Assembly (NCBI GenBank): GCA_020002185.1
Contig: CM034531.1
Coordinates: 48,080,430 to 48,144,429, forward strand
From: Paraescarpia echinospica
Lineage: Eukaryota > Annelida > Polychaeta > Sabellida > Siboglinidae
Reading direction: 5' to 3'
DNA: 64,000 bases
A model generated the notes under the pieces. The model was not told the DNA's origin. It worked only from the letters and a program-made list of their open reading frames with translations, and searched no databases. Positions 1 through 14,400 of the stretch are shown piece by piece. A program made the position numbers and the translations under genes. Numbering within the stretch: the first letter of the stretch is position 1; every line of letters starts with the position of its first letter.

Positions 1-101
1 AATAACAATAGTTATTATTATAAAATTATAGTTATAATTTTAATTTTAACTATAACTATATATATGTAATTATAACTATTATTGCCATCTTTGCCCCACA
101 G

Positions 102-354
102 CCAACTGCACGGAGGACAAGCGCTGGGTGGACTGCGTTGAGCGGCCGGCCTGCCCCAACACGTGCTTCGACATCGGCCACCCGAACGGCTGCGTGGAGC
201 CGGACGAGTGTGTGCCACGCTGTGCTTGCCCGCCGGACATGGTCGAGGACAAGGCCGGGCATTGTGTGTACACCAACTCATGTATCTGCCTTGACGACGA
301 TGGCAACGAATATTTGAACGGATTCGTCGACAAGTCAAGCAAATGTCAGATATG
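102..354 (+). CDS. Exon: TIL-type cysteine-rich domain
   Basis: The exon starts in phase 1 after TTTGCCCCACAG and ends in phase 2 before GTGAGA. It encodes about 84 residues with a dense Cys pattern (NCTED, CPNTCF, CVPRCACPP, CVYTNSCIC) typical of trypsin-inhibitor-like domains, followed by the start of a vWC-like stretch (KCQI) that is completed as KCQICSC across the next junction. Confidence 0.8.
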
Positions 355-2401
355 GTGAGATATGCATTATTTGTAATATAGGAACAATTGCGATGTGTTA
401 CTCTCTCCTGTTTCTCCCAGTGTTTCCGTGGGAGGCTGGCCTCAATACGTTTGTCGTTCCCTTTCCGTTACAAATCCCGTCTCACTGTCGTCACCTCCGT
501 CCATTTCCCTTGCTAGTTTGTTCCATGGGTGGGGGTTAGCGAATTATAACAACAACAATAACAACAACGACAACAACAAAAATAACAATAATAATATTAT
601 TATTCATTCTCGCTCTCTTCTCATATCCCAATCCCGCGAAATACCTTGTTACACAATCCAAACATCTCAGTCGTGGTGTTCCTCTTTTCCGTCAACCCCA
701 CTCCGAGGAGATCCTTGTCTTCATCAGCCGTTCCCTGCCATCCGTTCCAGATGTTCAACGCATTTTTTTCAAGCCTTACCAGATTACTCTTACCTTCTTT
801 CACACCAGTTTACTCTCCGAGATCTTCCATTCTGAAGAAGGAGGTTGGTTCTGAATAACATAAAAGTGACAGAAAACCACTTCCTGTCAACTTTCAAACA
901 TCACTGCTAGATACGGCTTTGTGGTGAAACAAAAGTTATTAGGTCAACTAATATACCTTTTTATGACTACATGTTATAATTAAGCGAATGTCCCTCAAAT
1001 CTACTTCGGCATGATAATCTCCAGTGCCGCATCTTCATTTGACCATAGTTTGCCTTCCAGCGTGCGTTGGTCGTTACCATTGTTTTGTTCATGTCTATCG
1101 TTTTCTTCTTCATTATAATTTAACATAAAAAAGTTTGTCTGGGTGGAAATCTTGAACTAGAGATAGTTGAATAGGGTGATAGGTAACGTGCGCAGGAATT
1201 GTTATTCATACAACAGTATTCACTTTTTTAATACCAAAACACACTAACGTACACTGTATCATAATCATTACCAGAAACAGGCATGAACTGCAAAAGCAAT
1301 ACACAAATTCACACAAGGAAGTTAATATGATACTACTAAACGATTACCTCTATTGTTTCAGCTCCTGTTGGGGCGCGGTATACACCTGTACGGATACGCC
1401 ATGCGACGGTATATATTACACTGTTATTATTATTATATTACAATAATAATTGTAATATTTAAATACGTATTACGTATATTAATTTCAAGACAGTATAATA
1501 TGTTCTATAGACAGTCATGAAAACGGGGTAAGTATCACGTGTGAATTTTATTAACATGTCGTGGAAAAAGGGATCATTAATCATGAACACAACCATTAAT
1601 GAAGGAAGTTCCCCTTCCCAAAGCAGGGGGCACGGCCGCGGAGTAAGCAGAGAAAATCCAGGTTCGAATCCTATTGTTGTTTCAAAGCATTCATGAATTC
1701 GTCTATTCCAGTTTGGTTCAATTAATTCAGCTACATAAACGAGTACCTGCCACACACCGTGTTTATAAATTTACGAATAGTATTAGTCTCATAATTAAAG
1801 CGTCGCTAACTGATCCTCAGAAAAGTCGAACTAATATTCAAAACAACAGCTATGCTAAGGGCTGAACTATAAACCGTTTTGGGCAGTCCTTATGGCTGAA
1901 TTCCGCGATATATAAGAATTAAATATTACTGTTGGCAGGCTACTTGAACCCTTTGCATTATCTATTTCTAGCCGCTAATTGCGAACGTTGACTTTGAACG
2001 TAAAAGTAGATGGGCGAAACTGGTCTCTTAGTGGCAAGTCTAACAGCAGCTAAGACCGTTGAATCTATCTGGACCATACTACCTGAACGCGTAGAAATCT
2101 TAATTTCCAAAATACAATTCACGAATAATGATTAATACAATACATTAAACTTCTAATATGCAACAAAGTTCGATAGAAACTTGTAGGAACCTACTTGATT
2201 TGGAAAATGTCTAAGCTACTTACTACATATTATTATGCCGCTGCAACTTTTCATCAAAATGGTGCGTTACATATTCTGATAATGAGTACATGAAAAATGT
2301 TATATTCTGTACTGTATTCACTGCAATATTGCTGTATGTATATGTAACTATGCACGTATTGTACCCATAGAACACAATTTCTTAACATTGTTGGTCCTAG
2401 G

Positions 2402-2439
<38 letters not shown>

Positions 2440-5400
2440 ATCAATCAATCAAACCGTCCAATGACATGTTTAAGAAAATTGCGAGTGGGGACCGTGGAGT
2501 CGCTGGTCTGACTGCACACAGCCATGCGGAGGAGGATCCGCCTCCAGAACAAGGTACGTCGAAGAATATCGCATACTGTGCTTGACCTCACAAGCAACTA
2601 AAGAAGCCAAAGTAGATAGGACAGAAAATGGTGTACGTGGTCGATTTTTTAGGCGTAATACTTTCGAAGTGTTGATTGTTTTATTTCGGATTCAAATCCC
2701 TTCAGAATAGTTAAGTATTTCCATATTCGTTTATCTTGATGTACTTTTTTTATTTTGTATAATATTATTTTGTGAGGTGAAAACTTATTGGCAATTTTGA
2801 ATCACCAGTTGCCGTCAGATGACATCATTGTTTGTTTAGAAATACAAGTGAACATTCAAAATGCGTGTTATGGGCCAGACTTTCTTCTTGGCGAGGTCAC
2901 GGAGGGAGCGTTAGTTGGATAAACCATACTGCTTTTCCCTTTTGTCTTTTCCGTTGTCACAGGATGTTTTGTTTTTGTTTTTTGTCACATTGCCTATGAT
3001 TCCCGATTGCTGTTTCTTGGTTTGTAACGACGTGATCTTCCTTTTACTGTTTACTGTTCTAAGAATTTCGCCATTACTTTTCTGCTATGTAAAAAATATA
3101 AGCAGTCTCAAGAAGGTAAACAATGTATAAAAATCGGAATGTGTATACATTCAAACATGCATACCATATTTCGTGTAACAGGTCGATCTCGAAGCCCAAG
3201 AAGCGTGACGGAGAAGACTGCGAGGGTGATAAGATCGAGACGAAGGAGTGCAACACGGACGAATGTCCGATGTGTAGAGATGACGGCAACAACCTCTACG
3301 ATCCGTACCAGACAGTCAATGAGACCGACTGTGATATATGGTCGGTTAATTAATTATCAATTAAAGTAATATTTATGGTTAACTGAACTTCTTACTGTGC
3401 TTACCTAAAGTACTGATCTTTCTGAATCAATAGACAGTGTCAGGTATAAGTTAGTAGTAGTAGTAGTAATAATAATAATAATAAACTGATACAACGCATA
3501 TAACCTCAGCAATCTGAATTCAGCGGCACAGCATACACGAATCATACAGCTATATATAGTTAAAAGTATCCCATACGTAGCGGCACTCCTGTTCCAGCTA
3601 TAAGTTTGAAGCGGTGCGAAATTGCCCGCTAAGCGCGGTGTTTTTCAAGGTGTTTCACCATGTCATGCCTGAGTGATTTTTCATCAGCGGTTGTGCTGAT
3701 CTGTTCCTAAACATAAGTGCTCTGAAACAACTAGCGTTTTCTCTGTCCTGTTAAGTTATATATATATACATATATACATAATAATTATTCTTATATATAT
3801 ATATATATTTTTAGGTATCTACATTATGTAGTCTGTAAAATTTAAACATGTATGTTGTGAAGTTAAATAAGGTCAACAAAACCTATAAGTAGAGTATTCA
3901 CTAATGGATATCATTCTATATGTATGTACGTATGTACGCGCTACACTTAGGGAGGTCACGTGACCGACAAATAAGTCACGGAACTAACAATACGTAGAAT
4001 GAAACACTTATGGCTGACACTGTCTAACGTTTATTCTATCAACCAGTAATAATTATTATGTACATCGTGGGTACGTGCGTGCACATGTGCACGTGTGTTA
4101 GTATATGTACGATCATTTGCGTCAATATATTTCATCACCACTTTATTGCTTAAATATCAGTCACAATCAATCACAATCACACTATGCATTACTGCGTTAG
4201 TACATTATTTATTAATCGATATTCAACTGTATTATTTCTGTAACGCAATATATAATTGCCAACTAATGGTGTTGTTTTTCAGTATTTGTAACGAACACAG
4301 TATCATCGAATGCAATGCGAAAACAAATGCCAACAGTAAGTGTTTACTTACTATGCTACTATGTATGTACACGTTGACGACAAAGTAAACAGAAAACAAA
4401 CTGAATACTGTCAAACAATATATACGTTAGCAATTCAGTTAAAATATTATTTTCTTTATTTTCTATTTTCTTTATTTTCTATTTTTACCGTATGAAAACG
4501 AAATGATTCGGAAAATCTATTAACACGTTTGTGTTTATGGCGCTTGTCATTGACGCGATTGTGGAGTGACACTTATAAGACGTGTGTTTGTGGCTCCAGT
4601 CCATGGCGAGTAGTCATCACGGGGAACGTTGAGTGATGTTAGATATAGCACGTGTGTGTTTTTATCGATAGTGGGTGCTCGTCGTGGGGATCACTATGTG
4701 ACAGATACATGACATATTTATGTTTCTTCACACGACAATGGGTGAGCATCGTGTAGATCATTGAACGACAAATATAAGACGTGTGTGGTTGTTTCTTCAC
4801 ACGACAATGGGTGAGCATCGTGTAGATCATTGAACGACAAATATAAGACGTGTGTGGTTGTTTCTTCACACGACAATGGGTGAGCATCGTGTAGATCATT
4901 GAACGACAAATATAAGACGTGTGTGGTTGTTTCTTCACACGACAATGGGTGAGTATCGTGTAGATCATTGAACGACAAATATAAGACGTGTGTGGTTGTT
5001 TCTTCACTCGACAGTGAATGATCGTCACGGGGATAGTTGAGTGACAGTTATATGACGTTTGTGATTATGTCTTCAGTCGACAACAGGTAGTCATCACGGA
5101 GATCATTGAATGACATTTATTATACTTATGTGTTTGTGTTTTCACTTGACAGTGGTTGAGAGTCGTCTAGATCATTGAGTGATAGCTATAAGAAATATGT
5201 GTTTGTGTCTTCACTGGAATGTGGTAGATCGCCATGGGGGTCATTGTGACAGTTATTACACGTTTATGTCTTCAGTCGACGGTGGATGGTCAACATGGGG
5301 TACGTGGAGCGATTGCTCCGCATCTTGCGCGATGGGAACCAAGTACCGTTCTCGCACCTGTTCCAACCCCAAGCCCAACTGTGCTGGCAGCATTTGTATA

Positions 5401-8400
5401 GGCAACTACACGGACCAGGCTCCCTGTGGCTCAGGCTTCACGTGTCCAGGTGGGTATCTAGTTTGAGTTCTAGTTCCATATAGCACTCGGCAACGTTCTG
5501 TTGACTGACTAGTGTGTACATTTTGTGATTAGAATGTTATGGCCTTATGAGGTCTCACTCAACCAGTCAGGCTTTTTCAGAACAATATCGCCAAACCGAC
5601 CTCTCTATGCTGGCACTGCCAGGGTGCTTTTGCTCAGTGGTTCTTGTCTTGATTGAGACGGGACTGACATTAACGTGAGCTTCGAGTCACAAGAGATAAA
5701 CAGTCCCCAACGTTGAGAGCCATACTTTTACACCATCGTGAAGCCAATCCTACATGACATATAAAACCATACCAGGAAACTGTGCGCTACACATAACATA
5801 ATAGGTCGTAAAAATAAAATAAAAAGTGTTGTAAACACAAAAAACTAATATATTATTGAACTATTCCTTGTACTGTAGCTTTGATGATGTGTGAGTTATA
5901 TAACGTAATAATACTACAACTTTAATACACATCATTTCATTTGTGAACGTCTACTACTAATGAACTCTTGGCATTACAGCTTGTTCACTGGGTAGGTCTA
6001 CCCAATGGATAAAGTTATCAACAAGTCTAATATTATGCAAGGGAAGCAACCGGCATCTTTTTGGGTCTGCGCATATAATACATTCAATAAAAACTAACCA
6101 TTAGCAACTATAATCAAAATTGAAAACACATTATTTATATTGCACGCCCAGCGCCATTGTGATACAACTCCTGACGTCACCAATGCTTACTCTTCCCAAT
6201 TTGCCAGTCGCCAAACTGAAAGTATTACTCTAGTTTGCATCGCCGAATTTGTTTTGGTGCTACAACTGCTAAAATGCATGGTGCACTGTATGGCACTCTA
6301 ACACTAGAATCTCCAACTTTGGAAATAAAGTATGAGTAAACCGCGTACGTGATGTTGTTGGTTATAGTTGCAAATAATTAGATTTTGTTACGTTTTTTAG
6401 ATGTATATGCCCAAACAATTACCTTTTGTTTCCATTCAACTGCAGTCATGTTTGTATCATGCTGTGTTCCAGTTTACACGACGCCAAAGCCGCCACCAAC
6501 AACCTCGCCACGTAAGTGAACATTTAGAATTGTCGATTTGTGGATACTACTTTGGCACTTGTTATCGATGGTTATTTAATACATGGAGAGGACACCTACG
6601 CATCGAACCATGCGAGCAGTCATAGTCGCAACCGCGCTTAACAGCGATATATTAAATATACAGCATACGTTTTTGGTTTAAACGACAAGTACATCGTCGC
6701 ATGATATTAATTGTTGATGTACCTACACCGGTGGCACATGTAAACTTCGATGCTTGGTGAAGGTTACAACATATGACTTAACTGCAACACATAACATTAC
6801 GTTAGGTAGTTAATATCAGCATTTGTTATCAACGTAACGTAGTGTCCAATAAATAACCAATATATTGCCAAAATTGTGTAACGTAACACGTACGATAAAC
6901 AACAACATCGTAATTGCGTCCTTTTTGGTTAACTAATGTTGCATCCAACCTACTTTTGACATTGCAATTTTAAATTTTAATTTTAAATAGGAAACAGGTA
7001 TAAATACATCTATGCAACGTTCACCAGATTTAAATAATAGTTTGAACGACTTCTGGCAGTCAGCAATATCTGCCGTTGTATAGAGAAAAAACGGCATGTG
7101 TGTGGCAGTACCTGCATATTAAGGACTTGTTCACAACGTGTGTATCCTGTTACTAACAGACAAAGACAGCCGACGTTCTACGTGCTTGTTATAAATCATG
7201 TTTTTATGTCATAAATTATGTTATTTTACACCGCGTCGTAGTTATGACAACCTTTCTTCCGTCCAGCATGTGCCGACTTGGAACAGTTCGTGTCCTATCG
7301 ATGTGAGAGAACATGCGAAAACATGACTGCCGAAACCAACGTCTGTCTCTATGGCAACGAGGTGTTCAACGACTGCGCGTGTCAAGACGGCTTCTATCGC
7401 CATAGCAACGGATCGTGCGTGCCAGGTGATGTCTGCAAACTGTGCATAATCGACGGAAAGGTAGGACGACGTGTTCACAATTGTACATTTAATTAATAAT
7501 ATCGTGTGTGGTGTTCTCACTTAAAAGTGTTATCACAAAGAGAGCATGGAAAAATAGAAGAGGATGATAAAAGACGAATACGAAAACTAAAATTACGATG
7601 GAAAGACAGCGCAAAACGATATATTAGTAGGGCAGCTGCGCTAGGCCAAACATGAGAAACCATTGCAAAAGACTAAAAGAGATTAGTAAGGAAAGCAGAA
7701 GAAGCAACTGAATGACGTGGACGCCATCCCGTAAAGGAGCAAGCGGAACAACAAGAAGAAACAGTATCCATCTTTAATCGGCCGTTTAGAGTACTTTCGC
7801 TGCAACAGTGTGTCGTCGTTTACGTATATTCTACCACCGGTCCAGTTACCTTTTTCTTTCGTTACATTTCGACGACTTTTAGCCACCTTCACCTTACTGA
7901 CTGTCGCTAGACGCTGACGCGGTAGTCATCTTGCGCAGTGCTGTCACTTGCGTTGCATGGCAGGGTAACGTTTAATTAACACTCTTATGAGCTCATAAGC
8001 CCGAGTTTGCTCGTTAACACTTTCGCAGGTGCGTCACGGAAGTGTAGTCCTCGGTGATATGGCGAAGGCGTTTTGCATTAAAAAATCTCTTTGAATTTAA
8101 CAACGGATTCTGTTTAATGATATATCTTATGATCTCAGTGTCTTAGTGAAATGGGCCCAGGCCGGTAACTCTTCAAGGCTGTTATATATGTCAAAGAGTA
8201 ATTATTAGAAATAACCATTCTGATGAACGTGTTCACAGGTAACGTCGTTTCTTACGAACTATTGCCATGTTCACATAAAGACCTTAAGACACAACTTTAA
8301 ACCGGTTTATGACGTACGTTTGATTGTTCGCAACGCCACGCGTCCTTTTTACAATTGTTCCAATCTACGTAGGGCCTAATTGTCGTACACGTGAAGTTAA

Positions 8401-11400
8401 GTCGCTTAGTTAAGCCGCTTATGCACTGTGTGAACGCAGCCTATGACTTGCTTGATGACCAATCTACGCTATTTCTAAGTGGCAACACAACGCAACCTTG
8501 TTTTATTCCTACAGTAATTAATGATTGTACCCACGTATCTACATACATCTTATTTCATTCCTGTCTTACAACTGTGTCTAACCTTGTACCTTCCCAATAC
8601 CGCAGGTGATGCCGGCGTTGTGGGAGATACCGAGCAAGCCATGCCTCCAGTACTCGTGCGTGGATGGCGCTGTGGTCACCGTTAACGAATCTGCTTCGTG
8701 CGAGTGTGCGCCGGTAAGACGTCGCTAAGTCGACCTTGTTTGTTACTCATTTCGTAATGCTTTTACTACCATAATAAAATAAAGGTAAGTTCCCATATAA
8801 CACCGCATCCAGGCGTTAGGACTGTTCAAAGCACTTTATACTTTACTCCGTGGCAGGCATATTCAATCGAACACCTTCTCGACTTCTCTGGGAATAATTC
8901 AGCCACGCTACAATTATTGCGCGGAGATTATTCGTACACAAATATCCATCATTACCTATAGCCAGGTACTCATTCATATATCTGAGTAAAGTGGAACAAC
9001 GCAGAGTGAACTAACTTGCTCAAGGTTCGAAACGGCAACACATGGATTCGAACCCAAAATATCTCGACTGAGAGTCCGACGCCTTAACACTACGCCAGTG
9101 CATTCTACAATTATGATATTTATTATTAAAGCCTTTGACACGGTGAACCGAGATGGCCTTTGGGAAATAATGGCAAAGTTTGGTTGTCCTGACAATTTCA
9201 TCGTCATGGTCAAGTAGTTCCATGAGGGCATGGATGCTCAGATCTTGGACAATGGTGTCATCTCCGCTGCTTTCCCAGTCAGTAACGAAGTAAAACAAGG
9301 ATGTGTGCTGGCACCTACTCTGTTCAGCATGATGTTCACGACGCCTTCAGAGAGAATGATGGTGGCATCTACACCAACTACCGCACTGGTGGAAGGATAT
9401 GCAACTTGAGAAGACTTCAAGCGAAAACAAAGGTTCTACAGGATGTGATCCGCGATTTCAACTCCGCTGATGATTGCGCTCTCAACAGCTGATCTGAGCA
9501 ACACATGCAGAGTACCATGGACAGATTCTCCATGGCCTGCGACAACTTCGGCCTTACCATTAGCATGACAAAACCGAAGTGATGCATCAGCCAGCTCCCG
9601 GCAAGCAGTACGTGGAACCAGGAATCACTGAAGGGACGGAAACTGGAAGTGGTGAACAAGTTCAATGACTTAGGTAGCACCCTCTCCAGAGTTGTCCACG
9701 TGGATGACGAGATCCATTGCCGCATTGCAAAAGCAAGTGTTTCGTTTGGAAGACTGCAAGCGTCAGTGTGGGGAGAAGAGGAATCAGCCTTACAACCAAA
9801 TTGAAGCTGTACCGCGCCATTGTGCTACCTACACTACTCCACGCCTGCGAAAGTTGGACTGTCTACCAGAGGCATGCCCGTAAACTCAACCACTTCCACA
9901 TGACTTGTCTCTGCAGCTTGCTGAAAATTCGCTGGCAGAATCGCGTCCCAGACACAGAGATCATTGAACAAGCCCTTTCTGCCAAGCATCCACACATGAA
10001 GGCTCAACTGAGATGGGCTGGACATCTGGCTCGTATGCCTGATGAGCGCCCACGGAAGAGACTCTTCTTCGGCGAACTGGCGGAAAATCGACGGGAGCGG
10101 GGCCGGCCAAAGCTGCATTTCAGAGATACTCTTAAGAACTCCATAAACAGCTTCGGAATTGACCCGGTTTCATGGGAAAAACATGCAGCAAACCGTCCTG
10201 CCTGGAGAGGCCTGGTCTGGAAAGGTGCAACCTCATTCGAGAATCAGCGTGTCGAAGCTGCCAGGACCAAGCGCGCGCGAGGGTCAAACGGCGAGAGCTG
10301 CAAATACATCAACAGTGCCTGTTCCATTCGTGTGTGAAACCTGCAAAAACCAATTTCTTGCGAACAATGGCCTTGTCCGCCAGATGCGAACCCACCGCAA
10401 AAAACAAATGGTCAAACTGTAACTGTTACTATCATGTGAAATGAGATGTCATGGTCTTCATCGATCCGATGGACAAGAGAATATTATTATTTTAAAATGC
10501 TGAGACGACAAGCGATGCTAACTGCAACGGGGCACGACCGGTGTGGTTTCCGCGATGAAAACAACAACGCAGGACCGAGTAATCATATTCAGCGAACTTC
10601 CTGCTATTGCTAATACACACCACCCGAGGGTTGAGATGTTGATTCCTATTGACGAAAACTAAAAACGCGCTCATGATATTGTATTGTGATCGTGCGATGC
10701 TCACAATTCACGTAGTTCAATCAATGTGCATATAGAACCATGACAGGAATTGAACAGCCAGATGTGTCGGCTTAATAGCTTTAATTTCAAATATGAATGC
10801 AATATTGTTTACAATCAACCTTGTTGATGACGATGTTTCAGCAAAGATGTTTATATTATGGCTATAAAAAGACTAACCAAGAATAGTGAACACGTACTGT
10901 TTATTAAAAACAACTAATTGTCAGCGATAAATTCGTCATACAAAACGATTGTTAGTGTACTGAGATGTCATGTCATTAAAACGTTCGTTGGTTGTATCCA
11001 TTTTGGAATTGGCTGTTTATTAATTCAACGTATTTGACACGAGATCGATACGTGGATATTTTTGTGTGTGTTTCCAGGGCTACGTAATGAAAGCACCGAA
11101 GTTGGGCAAATGTTGCAACTGCATACCAGAAGGAGGTATGGTTTTACTCATACGTTAAACCCCTCAAACTCTGGAAAGCAGCCCAAAACAATCAGTCCAA
11201 CAAAGTCTGTTAGATTTGCCCATTGGAACCAGTGTTGAATTAATAAATTAAGTAAAGCAATGAACCCTCTACTTCTTACTGAGACCAGTTATAAGAATCT
11301 AAAAGGACCAACAATCTCCCTCAGCTTCCAAGTCTCCCGATTTGGTGGGCCCGAATTTTAACAGAATCTAGAAAATCTCCCGATCTCCCGAATTAGAATA

Positions 11401-14400
11401 CAAATCCCCCGATTGTATTCAAAAACTTAAAAAACTGCACTGCAGTTCACGAGTGCCTTGCTGGCGTGCAAAGTCAATGTTTCCTCTGCATGCTACCAGT
11501 TGCAGATGTCGCCAGGTTTGCTGGAGTCGCTTGGAAAGGCGACTCACCGTTACAACACTATGTTGCAGAAGCAATAAAGTGACGATTGCATGGCGATGAC
11601 AGTCTTTCTCATTTTTAATGTTTTGCATTATACATATAAATGTTTTAATGTTGTAGGTTTTGCTGGTATGTGTGTGTTTCAGTTTAGGTGGCTTTCGATA
11701 AGCATTCCCTTTAAAAAAAATACCGGTAAAATTTCCCTATTGTGTTTTGATAATATAGGGAGATGTCCCTATTTTGGGTTCATTCAACTTAGAAGCTCTG
11801 GTTGCGAGTTGCATGTGTGATCAGCTAGCAACAATTTGTCGTGCCGAGGTTGTGCGATTGGGACAGCGTACACTGTACAACTCTAATCAACTGATCTTCG
11901 TACACTGCATCAGCCAATGTTCATTTAGATACAACCCTTATCAGCTGTTACATACATACCTTTGCGAAAATGAATTCGTATCGAATGTCAAAACAATACT
12001 TTGCAAAGTTAACACATAGTTTTTATTTGATAATATCACTGAACACCTTTGCAGGTTATATGCACGCATACGGGTTTTTCTAAGGTTTAGCTCACACGGG
12101 CAGCGCAACATTTCATAATAGCATGCAATATAATGTATAATGGCATGCAATACTACAGCGCCAACAGTCAGTGCTGCACACAGTCTAGAGCCATAAGCGC
12201 TCGAAGTCAAATTCTTCAAGTTCAAAATGTGAAGGCTTCACCTTCATCGTTGTCGCCGTCGCTTGATCCTAAAACCGGCGCCGGACGCGTCGCTACAACG
12301 CGTTTCGCGACTGCACGCTATGTAATTTTTACATTATGATTAAGATTACAGTTACGAGTATGGGTATGAGTGTTATTATCACAACGATTACGGTTATCAT
12401 TATCAGGAGCGCTGATGAAGTGCCAACTGACGACGCAGAAGAGGGCGATGAACATGACGGACGAGCGCGGTGTCGCCTGCGCTACGCCGGCAGACGTCTT
12501 CCTGACGACGTGCAGTGGAAGCTGTGACAGCTGGGACATCAGTCCCGTGCGCTTCAAGGACACGGGCGCCGAGGTGTCGCACACGCACGAGTGCGCGTGC
12601 TGCGCGGGCGTCGGCAGTTACGTCGATGTCGAAGTGTTGTGCGGTGACGTCAAACGTACCGTGCAGGTGATGCAGTTCACCGGGTGCTCGTGCAAGGCGT
12701 GCGTCGAGACGGCCCCTGGTGCAGGAGGTGCGGATAACACAAATAGTAAAATATAAACTTGTATGGCGTGAAATCTAGCTTTACACCGAAAATGAAACAA
12801 AGTATAGTCGAATATCGCTTTACGGTCACATCGGTAGTACGGTCGCCTCGCAATTAAGGTCACTAGGGTAGTTCCAGATAATTCCCATATAGGAAATTAG
12901 TCCCACTAATACGGTCACCTCGCTATTCAGGTCACTCTGTCCAGTCACCTGGGTGGTTTTAATAGCGGGGTTCCATTGTGCTCATGTGACGCAAAATATA
13001 GAATGATATTATACAAGGCGCTTTAAATCAAAATGAAACAGTAATTAATTAAGCAATAACAAATGTCTTGAAACAACGTCATGTCATACCAATATTCTGA
13101 ATTAATAGGGCGTAATGTCAAAATGTGTTTCTAGCAGTTATATTATTGATTAAGATACAGTGTTTAACAGTGGCCTCATTGGTCAGTTCACGAAATACCA
13201 CCTCGGCATAGTACATTGGTAGAGATACTTCATAACGCAAATGCATTGGATAAAATGTTATTTGAAGTTATGTTGCAGAACTATATTTGTTATGTACGGG
13301 ATGTAGCATACAGATGGATTTAGTATCGCAGTTAATGAAGTATGTAACTTTCTTGTTTCCTAATTATTATAAATGTTACAATAACCTTAAGTCATTCAAC
13401 GTCGTCTGACTGTGTCCAAATGCGTATTATTTTATCCCTGGGATTACAATAAATCGAGCAAAACCTGGTTTCTAATTTAAGTGTGAAGTGTCAACACGTT
13501 ACCATTGTCAAACATTATCAAGTTGAGATGAAGCCGTAATTAAATCGTGTTTGACCACTTCGGTACAGTGTCTCCCGTGGTAACAACTCCGCCTCCTGCG
13601 GCCTGTGTCAGCAAAACTCTCGACTACGACACCAAGGATGTAGAGATGTTTGTCGTGATGGGTTCACGCGAGGTCACCGCTAGTAAGGTGGGTAGTATAT
13701 ATAATAATTGACCTGTTTATTACATTACCTGTTGCTCAGTAAAAAATCCTACAAGTGCCACCAAAAAACGGATGCCGAAAACTTGGTGCGTTCGGATATA
13801 CGGCACTCATACGCACACACATGCGCGCACACGTGCACCCACCCACACACGCACGTGCGCACGCACACACACTCGCACGCATTTGTATATTCGTCACACT
13901 GCTATAATTATTGTAACAAAACGTATTGCTTATGAATGGGTCATAGCATACACGCATTCCTTCTTAGCTACGAAATTAATTCTAATGATTAAATAGTGCA
14001 CACTTTAATGTTAGATAACATTAGAAACTCTAAAAAGTAGCTTGTCTTATTAGAGTGGTAGCGTCCATGACATTAAAACAAACATGCTCCACTGGGTCAC
14101 ACAACTTGGGAGTAAATGTCGATATGCCTTTACGTATAGTTAGTCATATTTTCAACCTGTACAACTCAGCGCCGGATTTTTAAGACTGTGGAGGCCCGAG
14201 GACAGTGATTGTCGGATATCGCAACATATTAGTTATCACTCCTCCCTACCTTTTATAATACGAACTTCACTAAAAATGCGAATAATATTCCTTCAGAACA
14301 CTGATTTGCTTCATATAGAATCACTCGCGTTACGTCTAAAACTTTTCGATCCCACAGAAATGACACAACAAACGTTTTGTGAAGGCGGCTATAACAAATA

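Noticed and set aside
1640..1685. A tRNA gene suggested by the B-box-like GGTTCGAATCC
   Set aside because: No complete cloverleaf or acceptor stem can be drawn, and the downstream blocks match the SINE family, so it is a SINE head.
4723..5010. Possible CRISPR-like array of regular repeats
   Set aside because: Units are contiguous 69-bp repeats without unique spacers, and the genome is animal.
4639..5028. 129-codon - strand frame of repeated CRVKKQPHTSYICRSMIYT
   Set aside because: The repeat length of 69 bp keeps any open frame open; there is no start context, splice site or similarity.
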